9,199 nt of DNA from Betaproteobacteria bacterium (GTDB lineage Bacteria; Pseudomonadota; Gammaproteobacteria; Burkholderiales; Burkholderiaceae), in the NCBI GenBank assembly GCA_018969885.1, contig JAGWXN010000128.1, positions 1-9,199 on the forward strand, written 5' to 3'. Position numbers and translations under genes: made by a program. Position 1 is the stretch's first letter. Every line of letters begins with the position of its first letter. Shown here one piece after another: positions 1 to 5,223 of the stretch. Below the pieces are notes generated by a model, which did not search any database, had not been told where the DNA came from, and worked only from the letters and a program-made list of their open reading frames with translations.

Positions 1-783
1 GCGGCGAGCGGCTGCAAACAAAAATCCGGCGAAGGCGCCCACGCCTGCCGCCTCGGTAGGGGTGAACACACCGAGGTAGATACCGCCAATGATGAACAGA
101 AACAGCGCAGCCACCGCCCAGACTTTGCGCAGGCTCCTCAAACGCTCACGGGCCGCCGTCCGTTCACCGGGTTTGCCGCTGTCCGGATGCCGCCATACCG
201 ACCACAATACCGCGCCTACATAAAGCAGTGTGCCCAGAAGTCCGGGGATCACCGCTGCGATGAAGAGCTTGCCTACGTCGGTACGGGTCATGAAGCCGTA
301 GAGCAGAAGCGGCACCGATGGCGGAATCATGATGCCAAGCGTTGCCCCCGCCGCCACCGAGGCTGAGGCGAGTGAGTCGGCGTAACCAAATCGTCGCATC
401 GGGGGCAATGACACCTTCGCCATGGTGGCTGCGGTGGCAAAGCTCGACCCGCAGACACTTGCGAAGCCCGCGCTGGCGATGACCGATGACATGGCAAGCC
501 CGCCTCGAAGGTGGCCCACGAATGCATTGGCCGCACCGAACAATTCATCCGAGAGCCGCGAAGCGGCGATGAATCCGCCCATCAGGATGAAGAGGGGAAT
601 GACCGACAGTTCCTCATTCATCACGGTGGTAAAGCCCACCTGTCCCACCATGGCGAGCGCTGCCGGTACGCCCTGCAGGAGCGCGAATCCGCCAAAGCCG
701 ATCAGGAGCAGACCGAACGCAATGGGCAGTCCGGCAAAGAGCAGTACGAACAGCAGAAGGAACGCACCGATCGCGAGCGTCAT
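1..783 (-). CDS. dctM: TRAP transporter large permease DctM (partial, 3' end missing)
   Basis: Large membrane subunit of a tripartite ATP-independent periplasmic (TRAP) transporter, which moves an organic acid across the inner membrane using an ion gradient. Reading the minus strand from ATG at 783, 261 codons stay open to the window edge. Full-length DctM proteins are about 425 residues, so roughly the last 40 percent lies outside. The N-terminus has a hydrophobic helix with GLPIAFG. The conserved DctM core follows: PLFILMGGF, then a stretch with CGSSFATAATM, then GATLGIMIPPSVPLLLYG. The start is one base after the dctQ stop (TGAGATG), which suggests translational coupling. It is the third gene of the dctPQM operon. 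Membership of the family is clear; the substrate cannot be read from this subunit. Confidence 0.95.
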   Translation of the reverse strand, partial: MTLAIGAFLLLFVLLFAGLPIAFGLLLIGFGGFALLQGVPAALAMVGQVGFTTVMNEELSVIPLFILMGGFIAASRLSDELFGAANAFVGHLRGGLAMSSVIASAGFASVCGSSFATAATMAKVSLPPMRRFGYADSLASASVAAGATLGIMIPPSVPLLLYGFMTRTDVGKLFIAAVIPGLLGTLLYVGAVLWSVWRHPDSGKPGERTAARERLRSLRKVWAVAALFLFIIGGIYLGVFTPTEAAGVGAFAGFLFAAARR

Positions 784-784
784 C

Positions 785-1276
785 TCACGACCTGCCAGAC
801 TCGGAGCGATTGGCAAACAGACTGCGCACCGCAAGGGCTGCGAGCATCAGCGCGCCAATCATTGCCGCTGTGGCCATCAGATAGCCAAGCGGCGCATACG
901 GAAAATTCAGCACCGGCGTGGTTTCGTCCATCGCGCCGAGCTTGCCCGCATGCACCCAGATGCGCCACGCCAGAAAGCCGGTGCCAGCCGCGCTCACGCC
1001 GTGAATCAGAAACAGACGCACGCGTTGAACCGCGCCACGAAACAGATGATCGAGAAGGCCCAGCGACAGATGTTCGTTAGTCCGGCACAAAAGCGGCAGC
1101 GTCGTGAATGCAAGCGCACCCATTTGTACCTGGATCATTTCATAGCCCGCAGGCAATGGGCTGGCAAACAGATAGCGACCGCCCACGTCGATGGCGACGG
1201 TGAGCATCAGACAGAAGAGCTGCATCGCCACCAGGAAGCCTAGCGCCCGCACAGGCAGGCTGGAGCGACTGGTCAT
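785..1276 (-). CDS. dctQ: TRAP transporter small permease DctQ
   Basis: Small membrane subunit of the TRAP transporter, 163 residues, which pairs with DctM to couple the binding protein to the translocation channel. It has the usual four hydrophobic segments, at about residues 10-30, 47-65, 86-108 and 128-150. The typical family signature GGRYLF, followed by PLPAGYE, lies after the first helix. I chose the ATG at 1276 because GAGGG stands 7 nt upstream and the protein then begins MTSRSS just before the first helix. A longer frame from 1339 would add 21 atypical residues and overlap the end of dctP. The gene follows dctP after a 46-nt spacer containing a hairpin and is almost contiguous with dctM. 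Confidence 0.93.
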   Translation of the reverse strand: MTSRSSLPVRALGFLVAMQLFCLMLTVAIDVGGRYLFASPLPAGYEMIQVQMGALAFTTLPLLCRTNEHLSLGLLDHLFRGAVQRVRLFLIHGVSAAGTGFLAWRIWVHAGKLGAMDETTPVLNFPYAPLGYLMATAAMIGALMLAALAVRSLFANRSESGRS

Positions 1277-1283
1277 GGCGGGG

Positions 1284-1288
1284 CCCTC
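1284..1288 (-). promoter_or_regulatory. Ribosome binding site of dctQ
   Basis: On the minus strand GAGGG lies 7 nt before the ATG at 1276. This supports the shorter start of dctQ over the upstream in-frame ATG at 1339, and places translation initiation just after the intercistronic hairpin. Confidence 0.6.
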
Positions 1289-1295
1289 GTAGAAA

Positions 1296-1316
1296 GGGCG
1301 CGCGAGTGGCGCGCCC
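1296..1316 (-). terminator. GC-rich intercistronic hairpin between dctP and dctQ
   Basis: A perfect 8-bp inverted repeat: in mRNA sense GGGCGCGC, loop CACTC, then GCGCGCCC, followed by UUUCU. It lies 6 nt after the dctP stop and before the dctQ ribosome binding site. The stem is all G-C. The U-rich tail is short, so full termination is unlikely. Partial termination, or protection of the dctP mRNA 3' end, fits the known need for more binding protein than permease. The function is inferred; the structure is seen directly. Confidence 0.6.
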
Positions 1317-1322
1317 GTCTCC

Positions 1323-2348
1323 TTACTTATGAGCGGCAATGCTGGCTTTGAGCGCAGCGAGTGCCGCCTTGGCGTCGATACCGGTGGCCTGCGCGGCCTT
1401 CAGCCAGTCGTCCTCAAAAACACGCAGGGCGGACTCGAGTTCGGCGAGATAGGTGCCCGAGGCCATCGTGATCTCTACGCCAGCTGCCTTCACGTTTTCA
1501 CGCGACTTGGCGGCCTCGGCATCCCAGTTACGACCCGCGATCCGGGACAGGCGTTCGCCCGAGAGATTGAGAATGGCATCGCGGTCGGCCTGCGACAGCT
1601 GATTCCACTTGGCCTTGTTCACGCCAAAGAAGAAGGTGGCCGAGTAGATGCCCTTGGGGAAATCGAGCAGGTGTCGGATCGTGCCCTGCAATGAAAAATC
1701 GGTGAATGATGAGGCGTCGATGAAGAGCCCATCGGTGACCCCGCGGCGCACCATCTCGGCGGCCTGCGGGCCAGGCGCGCGAATACCCACGCCGCCCAGG
1801 GCTTTGGCGATATCCACGTTGATCGCTGCGCCACCGGCAAGCTTCATGCCGTTCCAGTCAGCCATTGATTTCAGCGGCTTCTTCGAGGTCCAGACCCGTC
1901 CGGGCTGGGCGGCCCACAGGGCCAGCAGCTGAATGCCTGCATGTTCATCGCGGGAGGCGAAATGTTTGTCAGTCACCTGCCAGAGAGCCGCCGACAAAGG
2001 CTCTGACAGATCGGACAGGAACGGCAGCTCCCCCACCCTGGCGAGCGGGAAGCGTTGCGGGGTGTACCCGTGCACGCTAAATACCGCCTCGACGATGCCG
2101 TCTTTCACCATGTCCAACTGGGTGGGCGGCGGGCCCAGGCTGCTGGCGGTGACCTCGAAGCGAACCCGACCCTGCGTGGCGGCGGCGACCTCGTCGGCCC
2201 AGGGTTTGAGCGTGCGTGTCATGATCGGGTGAGTGGGCGGCAGCCAACCGTTGATTCGGAGTACGGTTTGCGCCTGGGCGGCAGCCCCCGTCAGGGTCAG
2301 GCTGAGCGCGAGGGTGGCGCCAGATAGGACGCGGTGCAGGCGGATCAT
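1323..2348 (-). CDS. dctP: TRAP transporter periplasmic substrate-binding protein DctP
   Basis: Periplasmic solute receptor of the TRAP system, 341 residues, normal for the family. A Sec signal peptide covers about residues 1-26: MIRLHR, a hydrophobic core, then AQA before the likely cleavage. The mature part begins TVLRINGWLPPTHP, typical of DctP proteins, and continues with the domain around residues 158-205 (KPLKSMADWNGMKL and EMVRRGVTDG). The start is supported by GAGGAA at 2355-2360, about 6 nt upstream. One oddity stands out. The segment that usually reads G-x-K-x-R, where Arg salt-bridges the ligand carboxylate, here reads NGMKLAGG, so residue 171 is Ala by my hand alignment. It is the first gene of the operon and diverges from the dioxygenase operon, so its ligand may be the substrate of that pathway. 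Confidence 0.94.
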   Translation of the reverse strand: MIRLHRVLSGATLALSLTLTGAAAQAQTVLRINGWLPPTHPIMTRTLKPWADEVAAATQGRVRFEVTASSLGPPPTQLDMVKDGIVEAVFSVHGYTPQRFPLARVGELPFLSDLSEPLSAALWQVTDKHFASRDEHAGIQLLALWAAQPGRVWTSKKPLKSMADWNGMKLAGGAAINVDIAKALGGVGIRAPGPQAAEMVRRGVTDGLFIDASSFTDFSLQGTIRHLLDFPKGIYSATFFFGVNKAKWNQLSQADRDAILNLSGERLSRIAGRNWDAEAAKSRENVKAAGVEITMASGTYLAELESALRVFEDDWLKAAQATGIDAKAALAALKASIAAHK

Positions 2349-2396
2349 CAGTGGTTCCTCGATCGGTTGCGTGAACGGGCCGTTGGATGTCGGCGG

Positions 2397-2424
2397 ATAT
2401 TAGCGAACGGCATTCGGCTGTCAA
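2397..2424 (-). promoter_or_regulatory. Sigma-70-type promoter for dctPQM
   Basis: On the minus strand a perfect -35 box TTGACA (2419-2424) is followed after 16 bp by TAATAT (2397-2402), which matches TATAAT at 4 of 6 positions. Transcription would begin near 2390, giving a leader of about 40 nt before dctP. The whole spacer is occupied by the palindrome at 2404-2416, so a bound regulator would block RNA polymerase directly. Confidence 0.6.
2404..2416. promoter_or_regulatory. Operator palindrome 1 (dctP side)
   Basis: CGAACGGCATTCG has palindromic arms CGAA and TTCG around a 5-bp centre. It lies between the -35 and -10 boxes of the dctPQM promoter. Together with the second site it forms an 18-bp inverted pair (2400-2417 against 2488-2505) with 16 matches, the two centres being 85 bp apart. 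It is probably a repressor site for a dimeric regulator. The regulator family is unknown, since none is encoded here. Confidence 0.6.
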
Positions 2425-2456
2425 GGATCTTCGCTTAGCTTACGAACCGCGCCTGG

Positions 2457-2486
2457 TTGCCAAAACGGTGACCCCGTGTCCAGAAT
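2457..2486 (+). promoter_or_regulatory. Candidate promoter of the dioxygenase operon
   Basis: TTGCCA (2457-2462, 5 of 6 to TTGACA) and CAGAAT (2481-2486, 4 of 6 to TATAAT) are separated by 18 bp. Transcription would start near 2493, inside operator palindrome 2. The match is moderate, and an activator-dependent promoter is equally possible. Confidence 0.4.
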
Positions 2487-2488
2487 AC

Positions 2489-2501
2489 CGAATGGCGTTC
2501 G
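2489..2501. promoter_or_regulatory. Operator palindrome 2 (dioxygenase side)
   Basis: CGAATGGCGTTCG differs from the reverse complement of operator 1 at the central base only. It sits directly downstream of the candidate plus-strand -10 box, over the predicted transcription start. A further half-site-like TTCGCTTA occurs at 2430-2437 and again at 2498-2505, where it overlaps the end of this operator. Confidence 0.6.
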
Positions 2502-2506
2502 CTTAA

Positions 2507-2519
2507 CCTGAGCGTCAGG
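2507..2519 (+). promoter_or_regulatory. Small hairpin in the dioxygenase leader
   Basis: Perfect inverted repeat CCTGA-GCG-TCAGG in the predicted 5' leader of the alpha subunit mRNA. It overlaps a second alternative pairing, CAGG-CAT-CCTG (2516-2526). It could be a leader structure or another protein-binding site. No riboswitch family is recognised. Confidence 0.3.
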
Positions 2520-2567
2520 CATCCTGGCGGGTGCCACCCCCCTTAAACCTTCAACGCGGCCTTTCCC

Positions 2568-3902
2568 ATGCCTGTTCCTGATTCGCAGGGCCTGCGCTCG
2601 CTGGTCCGTCCTGACCGGGTCCACCACTCTGTTTACGCCAATCCGGCGTTGTTCGAGCTGGAGCTCGATCGGATATTCGGTCGGGCCTGGCTGCTGTTGG
2701 GTCATGCCTCGCAGGTGGCCAATCCGGGCGACTGGTTCACCACTCGAATGGGGCGGCTACCGGTCATCGTTTCACGCGACGCCTCCGGCGCAGTGCGTGT
2801 ACTGATTAACCGCTGTACGCATCGTGGCGCACTGGTCTGCCACGAATCCAGTGGCCATTCGCGCGCCTTCGTCTGCCCGTACCATGGCTGGGGCTTCGAA
2901 CTCGACGGTCGCCTCACCGGTGTACCCGTGCCGCAAGGCTATGGCGAGCAACCCCAGAAGGTGTTCGCCGACCTGGGGTTACGGGCAGTGCCGCGGGTGG
3001 ATCTCTATCGTGGCTTTATCTTTGCCAGCCTGTCGCCCACTGGGCCTGACCTGGTCAAGTTTCTCGGGCCGCTCGCGAGCTCTTTCGATGATCTGGTCGA
3101 TCGCGCGCCCAACGGCGAAGTCGAGGTGGCGGGCGGGGTGTTCAAACACACCTATGAGGGCAACTGGAAGCTGGTGCTTGAAAACCATCTCGATGGTGTG
3201 CATCCCAACCATGTGCATATCTCGTCGGTGCACGTGGCGCGCGATGCCGCTGATCCCGGTCAACCGGAAAAATATGCCGATATCTCGATCCGTCAGATGC
3301 GCCAGAACGGTGCGCCTGAACCGGTCTGGGAGGCCATTGGCATGTGGACCAGCGACTGGGGGCATGGCTACATGGGCGATTACCACTCCGACGGTCGGCT
3401 GGTGGTGGGGCTCAACAATCCGGTGTTTGCGCAGTATCGCGAACGGCTTGAGCAGCGGGTGGGGGTCGATGAGGCGAAGCGCATTCTGGGCGTCACGCGC
3501 TGGAACACCATCGTCTACCCGAACGTGTCCTTCATGAGCCAGTTTCGCCAGCTGCGGATCGTGCATCCACTTGCCGTCAATCGTACAGTGGTCTACACCT
3601 ACAACCTGCGGCTGAAAGGCGCGCCCGAGCAGATGTTTCGCGACACCATCGCGTTTTCCAATGTGGTGAACGGCACCGCATCCTGGGTGCTCACCGACGA
3701 TCTCGAAGTGTATGGCCGCGTCCAGAAAGGCTTGGAAGCGGCCCAGCCTGAATGGGTGAATCTTGCGCGTGGGGCGGGGCGCGATGTCCCGGATGGTGAG
3801 CTCCTGCGGGGCGTTACCGGCACGAGCGAAATCTTCATCCGGCGGCAGTTCGATGCGTGGCTGCGCTACATGTGTGTCGATTCTTCAGGGAGCGCAGCAT
3901 GA
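2568..3902 (+). CDS. Aromatic ring-hydroxylating dioxygenase, alpha subunit (Rieske)
   Basis: Catalytic subunit of a Rieske non-haem iron oxygenase, 444 residues, which would add O2 across an aromatic ring to give a cis-dihydrodiol or phenol. The Rieske [2Fe-2S] ligands are C83-x-H85 and C103-x2-H106 with 17 residues between the pairs, the same spacing as naphthalene dioxygenase. The catalytic domain shows D209-x2-H212-x4-H217: the two His iron ligands plus the Asp that links adjacent subunits. The third ligand is probably D378 in TDDLEVYGRVQKGL. The N-terminus (LVRPDRVHHSVYANPALFELELDRIFGRAW) resembles benzoate/anthranilate-type alpha subunits. No clear Shine-Dalgarno sequence precedes the ATG, but the start fits the family N-terminus. 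The stop overlaps the beta start (ATGA). An aromatic carboxylate is a plausible substrate, but this is inferred. No ferredoxin or reductase is present in the window. Confidence 0.94.
   Translation: MPVPDSQGLRSLVRPDRVHHSVYANPALFELELDRIFGRAWLLLGHASQVANPGDWFTTRMGRLPVIVSRDASGAVRVLINRCTHRGALVCHESSGHSRAFVCPYHGWGFELDGRLTGVPVPQGYGEQPQKVFADLGLRAVPRVDLYRGFIFASLSPTGPDLVKFLGPLASSFDDLVDRAPNGEVEVAGGVFKHTYEGNWKLVLENHLDGVHPNHVHISSVHVARDAADPGQPEKYADISIRQMRQNGAPEPVWEAIGMWTSDWGHGYMGDYHSDGRLVVGLNNPVFAQYRERLEQRVGVDEAKRILGVTRWNTIVYPNVSFMSQFRQLRIVHPLAVNRTVVYTYNLRLKGAPEQMFRDTIAFSNVVNGTASWVLTDDLEVYGRVQKGLEAAQPEWVNLARGAGRDVPDGELLRGVTGTSEIFIRRQFDAWLRYMCVDSSGSAA
3887..3892 (+). promoter_or_regulatory. Ribosome binding site of the dioxygenase beta subunit
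   Basis: AGGGAG lies 6 nt before the ATG at 3899, inside the end of the alpha gene. It fixes the beta start at the ATGA overlap rather than the in-frame ATG at 3857. Confidence 0.65.
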
Positions 3903-4417
3903 CGGGCCCGTCCGTTTCGCCGCCTGCCGACTTCGGTCTTTCGCGTCTTGCTCGGCTGGAGGAGGTTCGCCAATTTCTTTTTCATGAGGCACGCCTGCTC
4001 GACACTCACCAGTTCGAAGATTGGCTTGCGCTCTTTACGCATGACGCCACCTACTGGGTGCCGCTCGAAGCCGCGCAAACCGATCCGCTCAATACGTCTT
4101 CGATCATTCACGATGACCGGACGCTGCTCGAACTGCGCGTCCGCCAGATCACCCATCCGCGCGCGCACGCCCGCCGTCCGATCGCGCGAACCGTGCACCA
4201 GGTAGGCAATGTGCAGATGCTCTCCCAAGACGAGGGCGAGCTGCAGGTTGCCTCCACGCTCGTCCTGTTCGAGTATCGTCTCGAAGTTCAGCGCACCTGG
4301 GCTGCGCTGGTTGAGCACCGCCTGAGATGGGTCGATGGGCGGCTGCGTATTGCGGCGAAACGCGTCAACCTCATCAACTCCGAGGCAGAGTTGCCCGGCA
4401 TTGCATTTCTTCTGTAA
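3899..4417 (+). CDS. Aromatic ring-hydroxylating dioxygenase, beta subunit
   Basis: Small structural subunit, 172 residues, of the alpha3beta3 Rieske oxygenase. It has the SnoaL-like cone fold and no cofactor. Family features in order are EEVRQFLFHEARLLDTHQFEDWLALF (about 21-46), DATYWVPLEAAQTDPLNTSSIIHDDRTLLELRVRQI (49-84), HPRAHARRP with RTVHQVGNV (86-105), and the C-terminal VDGRLRIAAKRVNLIN (145-160). Length and order match benzoate/anthranilate-type beta subunits. The ATG at 3899 overlaps the alpha stop by 4 nt (ATGA) and has a good ribosome binding site, giving coupled, near-stoichiometric synthesis. A 23-nt gap separates it from the dehydrogenase. Confidence in the family is high; substrate specificity is not set by this subunit. 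Confidence 0.94.
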   Translation: MTGPSVSPPADFGLSRLARLEEVRQFLFHEARLLDTHQFEDWLALFTHDATYWVPLEAAQTDPLNTSSIIHDDRTLLELRVRQITHPRAHARRPIARTVHQVGNVQMLSQDEGELQVASTLVLFEYRLEVQRTWAALVEHRLRWVDGRLRIAAKRVNLINSEAELPGIAFLL

Positions 4418-4420
4418 GCG

Positions 4421-4432
4421 CGGGCGCGCCCG
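4421..4432. repeat. 12-bp perfect palindrome CGGGCGCGCCCG
   Basis: A self-complementary 12-mer in the 23-nt gap between the beta subunit and dehydrogenase genes. It shares the 9-mer GGCGCGCCC with the dctP-dctQ hairpin. In RNA it could fold only with a very short stem and loop, so a strong terminator is not expected. It may be a chance product of high GC content. Confidence 0.35.
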
Positions 4433-4440
4433 ACCTTTCC

Positions 4441-5223
4441 ATGACATCCTCCTCAGCTGATTTTCTCGGCGTGACCGGCCGCACGGCGCTCGTGACAGGC
4501 GGTGCGCGCAACATTGGCCGGGCCTGTGCGCTCAGGCTGGCCGCGGCGGGCGTGCGGTTGGTAATTGGTGACCTGCTGGCCGATGAGGCGGAGCAAACGG
4601 CGCGTGATATCGAGGCGGCCGGTGGCAGCGCGCTTGGTTGCATGCTCGACATTGCTGATCGCGCCTCGGTGGAGGCGTGTGTGGCGAAGGGCCGTGAGCG
4701 GTTCGGGCGAATCGACATGTTGGTGAACAACGCGGCGCTTTTTTCTGCGCTGGGCTATCAGGACTTCGACAAGATTCCCTTTGAAGAATGGGATCGCGTG
4801 ATTCACACCAACATCACCGGCAGCTTTCACTGCATCCGGGCGGTGTCGCCCGACATGAAGGCGGGGCGCTGGGGACGGATCGTGAACGTGTCATCGGGCA
4901 CCTATCGGATGGGTAGGCCTCATTTTCTTCACTATGTCACCAGCAAAGCGTCGTTGGCCGGCATGAGCCGGTCGCTCGCACGGGAGCTCGGGCAATTCGG
5001 AGTGACCGTGAACACCGTGTTACCGGGGGTGGTTCTGCACGGTCTGCAATCCAGTCGTCTTCCTGACTCCTACAAGCAGATGATTCTCAACATGCAGTGC
5101 ATCGCTGAACCCCTCGACTGCGACGCAATCGCCAATGCGGTCGCTTTTCTCTGTTCGGAGGCAGCACGCTTCATCACAGGTCAAGAGCTTGCAATCGACG
5201 GGGGGCTCACACATGGCGGCTGA
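4441..5223 (+). CDS. Short-chain dehydrogenase/reductase, probable diol dehydrogenase
   Basis: Classical SDR oxidoreductase of 260 residues, cytoplasmic, probably NAD-dependent. The cofactor loop is TGGARNIG (19-26), where Asn replaces the usual middle Gly, a recurrent variant. D44 at the end of the second strand favours NAD over NADP. NNAA is at 96-99. The catalytic set is N124, S152, Y165 and K169 (YVTSK), and the C-terminus has FITGQELAIDGG. In benzoate-type operons an SDR oxidises the cis-diol made by the Rieske enzyme, and its position here suggests the same role; sequence alone does not prove it. The ATG at 4441 gives a normal SDR N-terminus but has no clear Shine-Dalgarno sequence, so it may depend on translation of the beta gene. 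Its end overlaps the next gene by 11 nt. Confidence 0.92.
   Translation: MTSSSADFLGVTGRTALVTGGARNIGRACALRLAAAGVRLVIGDLLADEAEQTARDIEAAGGSALGCMLDIADRASVEACVAKGRERFGRIDMLVNNAALFSALGYQDFDKIPFEEWDRVIHTNITGSFHCIRAVSPDMKAGRWGRIVNVSSGTYRMGRPHFLHYVTSKASLAGMSRSLARELGQFGVTVNTVLPGVVLHGLQSSRLPDSYKQMILNMQCIAEPLDCDAIANAVAFLCSEAARFITGQELAIDGGLTHGG

Noticed and set aside
422..1243. Plus-strand 273-codon open frame opposite dctM and dctQ
   Set aside because: It is antisense to two clear TRAP permease genes, rich in Arg, His and Gln with no recognisable domain, and is a typical high-GC shadow frame.
1277..1339. Upstream extension of dctQ to ATG at 1339
   Set aside because: It overlaps the end of dctP and translates the hairpin spacer; the ATG at 1276 has a ribosome binding site and a family-like N-terminus.
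2979..4447. Minus-strand frames of 193-195 codons opposite the dioxygenase subunits
   Set aside because: They have no domain signature and lie entirely or almost entirely over well-supported Rieske alpha and beta genes.
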